64,000 nucleotides of DNA from Sulfitobacter sp. SK011 (GCF_003352065.1 NZ_CP025803.1:2397574-2461573); one strand, 5' to 3'. Positions 1 through 9,582 are shown, counted from the stretch's first letter. Notes: a model not told the origin generated them from the letters alone. Numbers and translations: made by a program.

Positions 1-786
1 GCTTGCGATCATGCTGCTGTTCTGGCTGAGTTTGGCGGAAGCTTCATCCGTCGAATAGCCACCCGACAATGCCACAACCCGCAGCACATTCGCGTGCTGG
101 GCCACTTCATCATACTGCCCCGGAACATCCGGAATGGTGAGCTTGAGCATCACCATCTCACCCGCTGGCAATTGGTCAAGATGCTTCAAAAGGGCATCGC
201 GCAGCAGGTCTTCTGCCGCCGCTTTGGTCTTTGAATGGATGTTCACCTCAGGTTCGAGAATCGGCACCAAACCTGCGTTGCAAACCTGTTTTGCCACTTC
301 AAATTGTTGCGCGACAACTGCGTCAATGCCGCCTGCGTCAGCCTCGTGGATCACCGAACGTTCCTTGGTCCCAAAAATCCCTGCAGCAACCGCACGCGCC
401 AACAAGCTGTCCAGTTCTGGCATCGGTTTGAGAAGCTGCACGCCATCAGCGATCTCTTCCAGCCCCTTGTCGATCTTCAAAAATGGCACGACGCCCCGGT
501 CTTCCCACAACAGTTGCGCGACCGGTTTGCCGTTGATGGTATCGTCCATCGTGCGTTCAAACAGGATCGCACCGATCACCTTGGCGCTGGTAAAATCATC
601 CGCAAGAATGATCCGCGCCCGCATGTCGTGCATCGCCTGGAACATTTCGGCATCGCCCGAATAGTCACTTGGCTGCACACCATAAAGGGCAAGCGCCTTG
701 GGGGTGGAACCGCCCGATTGATCCAAGGCCGCAATAAATCCCTTACCGCTTTCAATCTGCGTTTTTTGTGCATTGTTGATCGCCAT
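1..786 (-). CDS. Class I fructose-bisphosphate aldolase (3' end cut by window edge)
   Basis: Glycolytic/gluconeogenic enzyme that cleaves fructose 1,6-bisphosphate through a lysine Schiff base in the cytoplasm. The 262 visible codons start MAINNAQKTQIESGKGF and carry the class I segment AALDQSGGSTPKAL near residue 20, then GTKERSVIH and EPEVNIH further on, as in bacterial class I FBP aldolases. The ATG is the first in-frame start after the stop-rich gap to the P450 gene. The frame is still open at base 1, so about 35-40 C-terminal residues are missing. It is transcribed away from the P450 gene end and probably has its own promoter in 787-857. Confidence 0.93.
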   Translation of the reverse strand, partial: MAINNAQKTQIESGKGFIAALDQSGGSTPKALALYGVQPSDYSGDAEMFQAMHDMRARIILADDFTSAKVIGAILFERTMDDTINGKPVAQLLWEDRGVVPFLKIDKGLEEIADGVQLLKPMPELDSLLARAVAAGIFGTKERSVIHEADAGGIDAVVAQQFEVAKQVCNAGLVPILEPEVNIHSKTKAAAEDLLRDALLKHLDQLPAGEMVMLKLTIPDVPGQYDEVAQHANVLRVVALSGGYSTDEASAKLSQNSSMIAS

Positions 787-857
787 GAAACACTCACCTT
801 CGTCTACTGATTCCGTTAAACCTGATGTTAATCCAAAGGCCGCTGCGATGATAGAAC

Positions 858-2210
858 CTACCGCCGCTCAAGTCTCAGCCATATACCACTGGCCGAGCGC
901 ACGGTCAGATGCGCCACTGGGACCGGCACGCGCACCGGCACTGCGGCAACGCGGAAATCGCGCAATATCCGCGACAGGATCAATGGCCCCTCAACCATCG
1001 CAAACCCCGCGCCTGTGCACACACGCGGACCCGATGAGAACGGAATAAAAGCCTCGCGCGCGCATTTTTGACCGTTCTCACTGTGCCAGCGGGTCGGGTC
1101 AAAGCCATCCGGGTTGTCCCAAAGCCGTTCATGACGGTGCAGGTGCCAAGGGCTGAGCACAAGCTGCGCGCCCGGTTTCACATCCCGGTCGCGAAACCGC
1201 TCAGGACAGGTGTTTTCGCGCACCATCATCGGCACCGGCGGATAAAGCCGCAGTGCCTCACGAAACACATCACGGCTGAGCTTAAGCTTCGACATCACAG
1301 CAAAATCGCAGGTCTTCAATGCCTTGGCTTCCTCTGCCAGCTTGTCCTGCCAGTTGGGATGGGTCGCCATCAGATAGAGCGTCCACGCCAATGCCGACGC
1401 GCTTGTTTCATGTCCGGCCAGAAAGAATATCGCTACCTGATCAACCATTTCATCGGTGCTGAAGCGATCCCCTGTCACCGGGTCGGCGGTGGTCATGATC
1501 TTGGTCGCCAGATCGTCAGGGGCGGTACCGGCCTCAATATCGGCCATGCGGATCGTGGTCAGTTCGGTGATCAGGCTGCGAATTTTTGCAGCACTGGTGC
1601 GTGTGCCTTTGCGAAAGAGCCGCGGCATCCAGCGCGGTAGCGGGATAAAGGCCGCAAGGTTCAATAATGGCTGCGACCGTTGATAGGTTTTGAAGGCGTC
1701 AAAAACCGCACGGGCCAGATGATGGTCAATCGGGATTGAAAAGAGCGTGCGAAAGATCACATCTGCCGCCGCATGGCTGGTTTCAACCTCAACTTCGATC
1801 ACCTGACCGACCTGAGCCTCAAGCCGTGTCGCTGTCGCTTCTGCGGCATCCCACATGGCTGGAAACACCTCGCGCAGGCGGCCCCCTTCAAACGCGGGGT
1901 CAATGATGCGGCGTTGGCGTTTCCATGTCTCGCCATTGGTCAGGAACACCGATTTGCCCAGCAAGGGCCGCAACCCTTCGCTGATCCTGTCCGACTTGGG
2001 GAAATCATCGGGACGGTCCTTGAGCACGGTCTTGATCAACTCGGGTTGGTTGATCAGATAGCTGCGAAAAAACGGCGTCCTGAATTCAGCCATCCACGCC
2101 CGATAAAGCCGCGCCGGCTGGGCCGACAGGATGTCAGCACGGAACAACCTGGCATACCGCCAGAGCGATACCTTGTCCGGGCGGCTGGCGGGCTTGGGTG
2201 GCGGTTTCAT
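858..2210 (-). CDS. Cytochrome P450
   Basis: Haem-thiolate monooxygenase of 450 residues, normal length for a soluble bacterial P450. The I-helix oxygen-activation motif AGHETSA lies near residue 267, the ExxR motif (EALR, followed by LYPPVP) near 315, and the haem ligand Cys near 398 in FSSGPRVCTG. No signal peptide or membrane anchor is seen. It needs an electron donor (ferredoxin and reductase), but none is encoded nearby. Its ATG overlaps the stop of the upstream hydrolase by 4 bases (ATGA), so the two are translationally coupled. Substrate unknown; an acyl or lipid substrate would fit the hydrolase partner, but this is inference. Confidence 0.95.
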   Translation of the reverse strand: MKPPPKPASRPDKVSLWRYARLFRADILSAQPARLYRAWMAEFRTPFFRSYLINQPELIKTVLKDRPDDFPKSDRISEGLRPLLGKSVFLTNGETWKRQRRIIDPAFEGGRLREVFPAMWDAAEATATRLEAQVGQVIEVEVETSHAAADVIFRTLFSIPIDHHLARAVFDAFKTYQRSQPLLNLAAFIPLPRWMPRLFRKGTRTSAAKIRSLITELTTIRMADIEAGTAPDDLATKIMTTADPVTGDRFSTDEMVDQVAIFFLAGHETSASALAWTLYLMATHPNWQDKLAEEAKALKTCDFAVMSKLKLSRDVFREALRLYPPVPMMVRENTCPERFRDRDVKPGAQLVLSPWHLHRHERLWDNPDGFDPTRWHSENGQKCAREAFIPFSSGPRVCTGAGFAMVEGPLILSRILRDFRVAAVPVRVPVPVAHLTVRSASGIWLRLERR

Positions 2211-3442
2211 GCAGCAACAGACCTGTATTTACTGACCGCATGGTCAATGCGCGACTTGGAGGGCGCACGGGCACCATAGCGCGCAGCCAAGGTCATGGGC
2301 CCCGCCGTGATCTGAAAATAATCATAGTCGCCCGGTTGATCAAAGGCGCACAGATACTGAAAATGCAGGCGAAAAAACCGCCACCTCAGGTCTTTCCACC
2401 TTTCAGGGCTGAGGGTTTGGGAAAATGCTGCGGAAAACACCAGGGGCCATTTCTTATCAGGGGGTGCCACGCCCGACACCGACACCGGGTCACACAGGGC
2501 AAAGGCGCAGCCGTCGCCGGGGGCGGTCACATCGACCCACGTCACTTCATCGCGTGCAGAGAGATACTGCAAATCCGCGCGTAGCCGATGGGCATCTGGC
2601 AAGAACGATACCATCGGCACCACCTGTCCCAGTGACAGAAATGACAGCGCAGGGCCATCGCCGGGCACGCCGCCCGTACGGATCAGATCGGCCAGGATCG
2701 ACACGCCAAGATGTGCGCCAGATGAATGGCCCACGATCAACACTTCATCCACATCCTCTGCCAAGGCCACTGCGATGGTGTTGGAAAACGCGGCAATACG
2801 CGTTTCCAACTTAGGTGGAATCGCCCCTTTTGAAGATGCAGAATAGGAATAGTCATGCATCAGGTAGTAGGCAAAAAACCTGCCATCTTTCTTTTTGAAC
2901 CAGCGCAGCAGCGCATAAAAGCACGCCCCGCCGGTAAGAAGTGCGAGGACATAGGCAAAGACCCCGATGAAAGGGACAAGAAGGGCAGATATTCCAAAGA
3001 CCACTACGCAGCCTAGCACCGCCGCAAGCATCAATTGAACCAGCAACATCCCCACCGGGTAAAGCGCCGCAATCACTGGACCCTTGCGCAGTTTCATCAG
3101 CCGCCAAAGCGCGCCTGAGGCGATATAGACCCAGGCGGTGCGCAAAAGCTGCAGATAGGTGGCTGGGATCGAGGTGTTCATGCTCTCGCGCACAATGTCG
3201 GACCAGACCAGCACGTCGACCTGCGCATCCACTTCAACGCCGCCTATCAACCCTTTGACCTGCCAGCCATAGTTCTCACTTCCCGAATTGGGTTCGAGCG
3301 CAATATCATAGCCCGAAATCGCGGCCTGCGCGGCCCCTTCCTTGCGATAGAGCTCGCGGTAGCGGCGGGGGTGAATGGGATCGTAGCCGGGAATGTAAAA
3401 CACCCGGCGACGTGTCACCTGACCTGAAGTGTGATTGCCCAT
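2207..3442 (-). CDS. Membrane-associated alpha/beta-hydrolase-like protein
   Basis: Predicted protein of 411 residues with two hydrophobic segments around residues 115-165 (LVQLMLAAVLGC and ALLVPFIGVFAYVLAL) and, after them, a lipase-type nucleophile elbow GHSSGAH. This suggests a serine esterase or lipase attached to the inner membrane with its catalytic domain on one face. A TTG start 14 codons upstream is possible, but the ATG at 3442 has an AGAGGG ribosome site about 8 bases before it and is preferred. It is the first gene of a two-gene unit with the P450. No family name is recognised with certainty, and the lid and catalytic acid cannot be assigned by eye. Confidence 0.75.
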   Translation of the reverse strand: MGNHTSGQVTRRRVFYIPGYDPIHPRRYRELYRKEGAAQAAISGYDIALEPNSGSENYGWQVKGLIGGVEVDAQVDVLVWSDIVRESMNTSIPATYLQLLRTAWVYIASGALWRLMKLRKGPVIAALYPVGMLLVQLMLAAVLGCVVVFGISALLVPFIGVFAYVLALLTGGACFYALLRWFKKKDGRFFAYYLMHDYSYSASSKGAIPPKLETRIAAFSNTIAVALAEDVDEVLIVGHSSGAHLGVSILADLIRTGGVPGDGPALSFLSLGQVVPMVSFLPDAHRLRADLQYLSARDEVTWVDVTAPGDGCAFALCDPVSVSGVAPPDKKWPLVFSAAFSQTLSPERWKDLRWRFFRLHFQYLCAFDQPGDYDYFQITAGPMTLAARYGARAPSKSRIDHAVSKYRSVAA

Positions 3443-3495
3443 GTCTGCCCTCTTGTCCCGCAGCTTACCTGCGTTTTTGGGCAAGAGTAAGACGT

Positions 3496-4248
3496 TTAGC
3501 CCAAGGTGGCGAGGCTTGGAAATGTCTCAAGCAACCAGAAGGAAAGAGTCGTAAAGGCCCCTGTCAGCAGCGCCAGTCCAACTGCCACCAGCAGCACGCC
3601 CATCGCGCGCTCAATCAGCTTCATATGCTTCTTGATGCGGTTCATCACGCCCATTGCACGGGTGATAAACATCGCGGCCAGCAGGAAAGGAATGCCCAGA
3701 CCAGCGGCATATATCCCCAAAAGCAATGTGCCGCGCGCCACGGATGCTTCAGTCGCCGCCAGGGATAGTATCGCACCCAGTTGCGGGCCGATGCAGGGCG
3801 TCCAGCCAAAGGCAAAAGCAAGCCCAAGGATATAGGCCCCAAAGCTGGATCCCCCCTTGTCGCCGGCGTCCAGACGCGCCTCCTGATCCAGAAACGGGAT
3901 GCGAAAGACGCCCAGAAAATGCAGACCAAATATGATCACAACGACCCCGGATATCTTGGCAAAAAGCACCTGATTTTGCAGGAAAAAAGCCCCAAAGACA
4001 GATGCCGTGAAGCCAAGGATCAAAAAGACCGTGCTCAGCCCCAGAACAAAGAACACTGCCGCCACCGTCGCGCGCCGGCGTGCAGCCGCAACATTGGACA
4101 TATCGCCCAGGGACACCCCGCTCATATAGGCCAGATAGGGTGGCACGATGGGCAAAACGCAGGGCGACAAAAAGCTGATCACGCCCGCGACCAAGGCGAT
4201 CATCATGGCAGGGATTAACCCGGCGTCGATCAATTCTATTCCAAACAT
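3496..4248 (-). CDS. ccdA: Cytochrome c biogenesis protein CcdA
   Basis: Inner-membrane thiol-disulfide carrier of 250 residues that passes electrons from cytoplasmic thioredoxin to periplasmic partners, used in cytochrome c maturation. The two redox cysteines are in the usual helix-breaking contexts: FLSPCVLP near residue 31 and FGWTPCIGP near 150. Six hydrophobic helices fit the CcdA/DsbD-beta fold. It reads in the same direction as the hydrolase downstream, with 53 bases between them, and diverges from tusA. Confidence 0.93.
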   Translation of the reverse strand: MFGIELIDAGLIPAMMIALVAGVISFLSPCVLPIVPPYLAYMSGVSLGDMSNVAAARRRATVAAVFFVLGLSTVFLILGFTASVFGAFFLQNQVLFAKISGVVVIIFGLHFLGVFRIPFLDQEARLDAGDKGGSSFGAYILGLAFAFGWTPCIGPQLGAILSLAATEASVARGTLLLGIYAAGLGIPFLLAAMFITRAMGVMNRIKKHMKLIERAMGVLLVAVGLALLTGAFTTLSFWLLETFPSLATLG

Positions 4249-4352
4249 GCCCTACCCTTAGCGGGGATCACTGACGCCGTCACGCCCCGTTGCACCGCCG
4301 TTCGGTCACAAGCCTGTGGACGGGATGTAACATCTGGCCTATCTCACTCGTT

Positions 4353-4580
4353 ATGAAGATACATGACCTTGATGCGACCGGGCTGCTCTGCCCCCTGCCC
4401 GTTTTGAAATTGCGAAAGCGGCTGGCCGCTTTGACGCCGGGCGATTGCATGCGGGTCCGCGCGGATGATCCAGCGGCAATTATCGACGTGCCGCACTTTT
4501 GTACCGAAGCCGGGCATCACCTGATCGAGACATCAACCGAAGGTGCGGCCCAGATTTATCTGGTGCGTAAAGGCGGTTAA
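4353..4580 (+). CDS. TusA/SirA-family sulfurtransferase
   Basis: Small cytoplasmic sulfur carrier of 75 residues. The active cysteine is C13 in GLLCPLPVLKLRK, the CPxP signature of the TusA/YedF/SirA family, which relays persulfide sulfur to tRNA thiolation or molybdenum-cofactor enzymes. The fold ends in the usual hydrophobic strand QIYLVRK. An open frame continues upstream to 4290, but the ATG at 4353 gives the normal family length. It diverges from ccdA, also a thiol gene, and converges on rne, from which a strong hairpin separates it. Confidence 0.92.
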   Translation: MKIHDLDATGLLCPLPVLKLRKRLAALTPGDCMRVRADDPAAIIDVPHFCTEAGHHLIETSTEGAAQIYLVRKGG

Positions 4581-4584
4581 CGCA

Positions 4585-4610
4585 AAAGGCAGGCCGCTGG
4601 GCCTGCCTTT
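4585..4610. terminator. Bidirectional terminator between tusA and rne
   Basis: Perfect 11-bp stem (AAAGGCAGGCC, pairing with GGCCTGCCTTT) and a 4-base loop, with the A and T runs at the stem feet. It lies 5 bases after the tusA stop and 23 bases before the rne stop, so it can serve both convergent genes. Confidence 0.85.
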
Positions 4611-4632
4611 CTTGTTAGTATCACTCCCAACC

Positions 4633-7359
4633 TTAACCGCCGAGCGACCACCACCCCTTGCGCTTGGGCTTTTTGGCGACGGGCTTTTCCGGCTCAGGGG
4701 CGGGTTCGGCGGCCACAGGCTCGGGTGTCGGTTCCGGCTTTGCCTCAGGCGCTGGCTCGACCTTTGCCACCCGCTCAGGTGCCTGCTCTGCCGCAGGTTC
4801 TGCCTTTGGTTTTGGCTTGGCACGGCTGCGAGTCGACTTTGGCTTGGGCTTTTCCTCGCCTGCATCCTCTGCTGTAGCCTCATCCGGCTTTGCGTCAGCT
4901 TTTTCCGCCTTCGGCTTTGTGGTGCGCGCGCGTGTGGATTTTGCCTTGGGCTTTGGCGCATCCTCGGCTTTGGCGGTTTCCTCAACCGCCTCTGACGTCT
5001 TGGCGTCCGCATCAACAGCGCCTTCGGCTTCGACCTTGGCCTTGGATTTGCTGGCGCTGCTGCGCGATCTGCTGCGGCTGGTTGGCTTTGGCTTGTCTGC
5101 TGGTTTGTCACCATCAGCGGCCTCTGCCGTCGCATCCTTGGGCGCAGACGCATCCTCTGACTGAGGCTGTTCAGGCCGATCACCCTCCGGCGACCCGTCA
5201 CTGGCATCGCCATTCTGAGCATCACCATTCTGATAATCACCGGTGCCCGGCTTTTTGCGGCTGCGCCGCCGCCGGCGACGACGTTTGGGTTTGCCTTCAC
5301 CGTCACCCTTGCCATTCTCATCATTTTGGATGTGACCGTTGCTTGGCGTGCTGCTGCCCGGAGCTTCCGGTGCTTCGTCATCACCGTTGGATGTGTCGGC
5401 CTCATCCTCGTCAATCTGATCCATCAAAGATGTATCAACCGACACCACATGCGCCGATGCCGGGGCCACAACCCGCGTCGCGGTCTTGAACTTTTCAAGC
5501 GAGAAATCAGGGCTGATCAACATTGGATCGCCTTCGATCCGCACCGACAGACCATAGCGCGCCTCGATATGGGCGATATGTTCGCGTTTCTGGTTCATCA
5601 GGAAGTTGGCGATGCCCACCGGCGCACGCACCAGCACTTCGCGTGACCGGCGGCGGGTGCCTTCTTCTTCGATCTGGCGCAGAATGGCGAGCGCGAGGTT
5701 GTCATCAGACCGGATCAACCCGGTGCCGTGACAGGCCTGACAGGGTTGCGTTGTCGCCTCGATCATTCCGGGGCGCAGACGCTGACGCGACATTTCCATC
5801 AGGCCAAAGCCTGAAATCCGGCCCACCTGAATGCGCGCACGGTCGGTCTTGAGCTTGTCTTTCATCATCTTTTCGACGGACGCGTTGTTCTTGCGCTCGT
5901 CCATGTCGATAAAGTCAATGACGATCAAACCGGCAAGGTCGCGCAAACGCAACTGGCGCGCCACTTCTGCAGCGGCCTCCAGGTTGGTCTTGAGCGCGGT
6001 TTGCTCAATCGAGCCTTCCTTGGTTGCCCGGCCAGAGTTGACGTCAACCGCCACCAATGCTTCGGTCACACCGATCACGATATAACCGCCCGACGGCAAT
6101 TGAACCGTGGGGTTGAACATGCCCGAAAGATAGGTTTCCACCTGATAGCGCGCAAACAGCGGCAGGTTCTCTGAGTAGAGTTTCACGTTTTTGGCGTGAC
6201 TCGGCATGATCATTTTCATGAAATCTTTGGCGATGCGGTAGCCGCGCTCACCTTCGACAAACACCTCGTCAATGTCGCGGTTATAAAGATCGCGGATCGA
6301 CCGTTTGATCAGATCGCCCTCTTCATAAATCTTTGCAGGTGCGATGGATTTCAGCGTCAGTTCGCGGATCTGTTCCCACAGACGTTGCAGATACTCATAG
6401 TCGCGCTTGATCTCGGCCTTGGTGCGTTTCGCACCGGCGGTGCGCACAATCAGGCCTGCGCCCCGTGGCACTTCGATCTCGTTGGCGATTTCTTTCAGCT
6501 TCTTGCGGTCCGCGGCATTGGTGATCTTGCGGCTGATGCCACCCCCCCGCGCCGTGTTGGGCATCAGGACGCAATAGCGACCGGCCAAAGACAGATATGT
6601 CGTCAGGGCGGCACCCTTGTTACCACGTTCTTCCTTGACCACCTGAACCAGCAGAATTTGGCGGACTTTTACGACTTCCTGAATCTTATAGCGCTTGGGC
6701 CGTGGCTTGCGCGCCGGGCGAATGTCCTCGCTGTCGTCCTCATCGGCGACAGATTCGATGTTCTCATCCTTTTCAGCCGCATCCGGGCTGTTACCCGCGG
6801 TATCATCATCGTCATCCGAATCGTCTTCTTCGCCAACTGCGGGGGTCTCTACAGGCGTCTCTGAAACCCGCTCCATCGGCGAGGAGGCCACGTTTTCATC
6901 GACTTCGACTTCTTCGTCATCCGCCAGATCAACGGTTTCCATGCCCTCAATCTCGGTTGAGGTTGTCGCATCATCGCTGATGGTGTCCGCAGCCTTGGGC
7001 TTGGAGCGGCTGCGCGACCGTGAGCGTGACGTGCGTTTGGGTTTTTCATCCTCTGCCGCCTGCTGTTCGGCATAGGCGCGCTCTTCTTCGAGCAGCGCCT
7101 GACGGTCGGCCACGGGGATCTGGTAATAGTCAGGGTGAATTTCCGAGAACGCCAGAAATCCATGACGGTTTCCACCATAGTCCACGAACGCCGCCTGAAG
7201 CGACGGTTCGACCCGCGTGACCTTGGCTAGATAGATGTTCCCGGCGAGCTGGCGTTTATTTTCAGATTCAAAGTCAAATTCCTCAACTTTGTTTCCGTCC
7301 ACCACAACCACGCGCGTTTCTTCGGCGTGGGTGGCATCGATAAGCATTTTTTTAGGCAT
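4633..7359 (-). CDS. rne: Ribonuclease E
   Basis: Endoribonuclease of 908 residues that starts mRNA decay and matures rRNA and tRNA; scaffold of the degradosome. MPKKMLIDA opens the S1-like RNA-binding part, here interrupted by a long acidic low-complexity insert (about residues 95-240). The catalytic DNase I-like region has both metal aspartates in AVDVNSGRAT and VIDFIDMDERKN, and the Zn-link is CQACHGTG. The C-terminal third is disordered, with an RRRRRRSRKK block and long Lys/Pro/Ala/Glu tracts, ending in a short KGWWSLGG tail. The frame stays open 66 codons upstream of 7359, but the MPKKM start is the conserved alphaproteobacterial one. Confidence 0.96.
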   Translation of the reverse strand: MPKKMLIDATHAEETRVVVVDGNKVEEFDFESENKRQLAGNIYLAKVTRVEPSLQAAFVDYGGNRHGFLAFSEIHPDYYQIPVADRQALLEEERAYAEQQAAEDEKPKRTSRSRSRSRSKPKAADTISDDATTSTEIEGMETVDLADDEEVEVDENVASSPMERVSETPVETPAVGEEDDSDDDDDTAGNSPDAAEKDENIESVADEDDSEDIRPARKPRPKRYKIQEVVKVRQILLVQVVKEERGNKGAALTTYLSLAGRYCVLMPNTARGGGISRKITNAADRKKLKEIANEIEVPRGAGLIVRTAGAKRTKAEIKRDYEYLQRLWEQIRELTLKSIAPAKIYEEGDLIKRSIRDLYNRDIDEVFVEGERGYRIAKDFMKMIMPSHAKNVKLYSENLPLFARYQVETYLSGMFNPTVQLPSGGYIVIGVTEALVAVDVNSGRATKEGSIEQTALKTNLEAAAEVARQLRLRDLAGLIVIDFIDMDERKNNASVEKMMKDKLKTDRARIQVGRISGFGLMEMSRQRLRPGMIEATTQPCQACHGTGLIRSDDNLALAILRQIEEEGTRRRSREVLVRAPVGIANFLMNQKREHIAHIEARYGLSVRIEGDPMLISPDFSLEKFKTATRVVAPASAHVVSVDTSLMDQIDEDEADTSNGDDEAPEAPGSSTPSNGHIQNDENGKGDGEGKPKRRRRRRRSRKKPGTGDYQNGDAQNGDASDGSPEGDRPEQPQSEDASAPKDATAEAADGDKPADKPKPTSRSRSRSSASKSKAKVEAEGAVDADAKTSEAVEETAKAEDAPKPKAKSTRARTTKPKAEKADAKPDEATAEDAGEEKPKPKSTRSRAKPKPKAEPAAEQAPERVAKVEPAPEAKPEPTPEPVAAEPAPEPEKPVAKKPKRKGWWSLGG

Positions 7360-7924
7360 AAGTCCAATTTGCACAATGCCCGCGAAACGACAGACCCTGG
7401 GGGGCCTTTGGTTTGCAGGGTGTGACTTGTCAGGGCGAATTTGGACACGGACAGGACGGGGCCGAAAACGGCCTCTGATCGTCTGCTCTTGGCTTCTGCG
7501 CGCGTCATCGCGGTTCTTCTCCGACATGAAGTCAACGCAACGTCGCTTCACATCCATTAATTTACTGTTTCTCTTCAGAGCCTTAACTCATCAAAGCATC
7601 AGCGGTTCTCCGGCCATTTCTGGCCCAATCGGTCTGCATTGCGTCCCTAACGTAGACTGCAAATGCAGCGAAACTTTCAAGAGATACATCAGACGCCCAA
7701 AAGCGTCAGTGTCCCTATCATCCTAGTTAAAGTGTTTGCAGGTCAAATGACAATGGGCAATCTCGGCTCAATTTGGGCAATGCGTATTTTATGTCTGCAT
7801 CGCTTGACAAAAACACCGATGCTAGGAACATTCGCCACTCCCGGATCGGCCTGCCCCTTCTGGATCATCTGCCAATTTTGCCGGGGCACATGTTGCGGCA
7901 GCCAAGACCCAAAGGAACCACCTC
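7360..7924. other. Intergenic region, rne leader side
   Basis: 565 bases between the divergent rne and small lipoprotein genes. The rne-proximal 200 bases are open in the rne frame and may be a long 5' leader, as is usual for autoregulated rne. No RNA family or second gene was recognised here. Confidence 0.5.
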
Positions 7925-8215
7925 ATGCGATATCTACTGCGCCCTGCCCTATGCCTTTCCCTGCTGGCTGTTGCCGCCTGTGACGAAGTTGCCGTCGCGG
8001 GCGATACTGTCGCATTGGCTGAAGTGCGCGGTCAGAAATCTTGTGTTGCGGCGGTTGCCAAGGAATCGGGCAATAAATCCGCAGCGATCAACACAACAAT
8101 CCCTGTCATTGAAACGGGCCGCCACATCGTGGACGTCCCGAACGCGCGAAGCTGGACATGTGTGACCGACGCCAATGGCAAGGCAACACAGATTGTGGAA
8201 CAGCAAACCGGCTGA
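7925..8215 (+). CDS. Small lipoprotein of unknown function
   Basis: 96-residue predicted lipoprotein. A short charged N-terminus and hydrophobic stretch end in the lipobox LAVAAC with the lipidated Cys at residue 19, so it should be anchored in the outer or inner membrane facing the periplasm. The mature part has two further Cys (QKSC and SWTC), which could form a disulfide. An AGGAACC ribosome site precedes the ATG. It stands alone, converging on dctD. No family recognised. Confidence 0.75.
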   Translation: MRYLLRPALCLSLLAVAACDEVAVAGDTVALAEVRGQKSCVAAVAKESGNKSAAINTTIPVIETGRHIVDVPNARSWTCVTDANGKATQIVEQQTG

Positions 8216-8243
8216 TCCGGCCCGTTTGTGACATGTGATGCGG

Positions 8244-9578
8244 TCAGAGGTAATCTGACCGCTGCAAGCCATATTTGGCCATCTTTTCGTTCAATGTCCG
8301 GCGCGGCAGGCACAACTCATCCATCACACTGGCAATCGACCCTTTGTGGCGGCGCATCGTGTTGTCGATCAGCATCCTTTCAAACGCTTCAACATATTCC
8401 TTGAGCGGTTTACCCTCGGTCGTCATCACCGGCTGCATCTCATCGTGGTCAGACATCAGCAAGGACGCGATGGTGCCCGACCCCCGTCGCGATTGCAGCA
8501 CGGCGCGTTCCGCCACGTTGATCAACTGACGCACGTTGCCGGGCCACGGGGCCTGCAGCAGTTGTGCGGCCTCTTGCGCAGACACCTGCGGTGCGTCACA
8601 GCCATATTCATCGGCAAACTGATCGCTTAGCCGCGTGAACAATGTCAGAATATCCTCACCGCGCTGGCGCAGCGGCGGCACAGTGATCCGCAAGGCCGCC
8701 AGCCGGTAAAAGAGATCGCTGCGCAAGGCATCCTCTGACGTGCGCCCGGCTTCCTGCAGGTTCGAGATGGCAACAATCCGGGTTTCAGCCGGCGTGCCCT
8801 GTTCATTGATGACGCTCAGCAACCGCGCCTGCAATGTCTCTGACAGCGCTTCGATATCCTCCAACACCAGGGTGCCACCGCGTGCCTCTTCGATGGCGGG
8901 CAATTGCGCGTCCTCGGGTTGCATCGGGCCAAACAGGCGTTTTGACAGCGCGTCTTCTTCGAAGGCACCACAGCTGACCAGCACAAATTTCTTGCCTGCG
9001 CGCGACCCCACTGCATGCAGCGCATGAGCGACCAGCGTCTTGCCGGTACCGGTTTCGCCGTCGATTAAGACATGACCATCGGCCTGACCCAGATCAAGTA
9101 TATCCTCGCGCAACCGCTCCATCACCGGGCTTTGGCCAATCAGCTTTTTCATCAACTGGCCGCCATCTGAAAGCTCACGGCGCAGTGCCCGGTTGTCCAT
9201 CACCAGCCGCCGCGCATTGGTCGCCTTTTTCGCCAGCTCGCTCATCCGGTCCGGATTGAACGGCTTTTCCAGAAAATCGAACGCACCGACGCGCATCGCC
9301 TCAACCGCCATTGGCACATCGCCATGCCCGGTGATCATGATTACCGGCAAAGCACTGTCTGATCCCATCAGCTTTTTCAGGAACTGCATGCCGTCCATGC
9401 CCGGCATCTTGATGTCCGAGATCACAATGCCCGGATAATCAGGGCCAAGGTTTTTGAGCGCATCCTCGGCACTTGCGAAAGTTTCGGTGTCATATCCCGA
9501 CAGCGCCAGCCATTGGCTGATCGACTGGCGCATGTCCTGTTCGTCGTCGACGATCGCGATTTTCATTGCCTGTGCCAT
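8244..9578 (-). CDS. dctD: C4-dicarboxylate response regulator DctD-like, lacking the GAFTGA loop
   Basis: NtrC-type regulator of 444 residues: receiver (phospho-acceptor Asp 55 in ISDIKMPG), AAA+ domain (Walker A GETGTGKT near 170) and C-terminal Fis-type helix-turn-helix (RRTLNEKMAKYG). The AAA+ part is atypical. Between LFG and GGTL there are about 16 residues rather than the usual 24 or so, the GAFTGA sigma-54 contact motif is absent, and Walker B reads GGTLVLEDI rather than GGTLFLDEI. It follows dctB by 4 bases and shares its operon. The ATG at 9578 has GGAG 8 bases upstream. It probably controls dicarboxylate transport, possibly not through sigma-54. Confidence 0.85.
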   Translation of the reverse strand: MAQAMKIAIVDDEQDMRQSISQWLALSGYDTETFASAEDALKNLGPDYPGIVISDIKMPGMDGMQFLKKLMGSDSALPVIMITGHGDVPMAVEAMRVGAFDFLEKPFNPDRMSELAKKATNARRLVMDNRALRRELSDGGQLMKKLIGQSPVMERLREDILDLGQADGHVLIDGETGTGKTLVAHALHAVGSRAGKKFVLVSCGAFEEDALSKRLFGPMQPEDAQLPAIEEARGGTLVLEDIEALSETLQARLLSVINEQGTPAETRIVAISNLQEAGRTSEDALRSDLFYRLAALRITVPPLRQRGEDILTLFTRLSDQFADEYGCDAPQVSAQEAAQLLQAPWPGNVRQLINVAERAVLQSRRGSGTIASLLMSDHDEMQPVMTTEGKPLKEYVEAFERMLIDNTMRRHKGSIASVMDELCLPRRTLNEKMAKYGLQRSDYL

Positions 9579-9582
9579 GTGC

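Noticed and set aside
134..810. Long plus-strand frames over the aldolase gene
   Set aside because: They are antisense shadows; the minus strand encodes a clear class I aldolase.
4543..5489. Plus-strand frames opposite the RNase E C-terminus
   Set aside because: Produced by the low-complexity Lys/Pro/Ala/Glu coding of rne on the other strand.
7663..8165. Overlapping frames before and across the small lipoprotein gene
   Set aside because: Only the 7925 frame has a ribosome site, signal peptide and lipobox.
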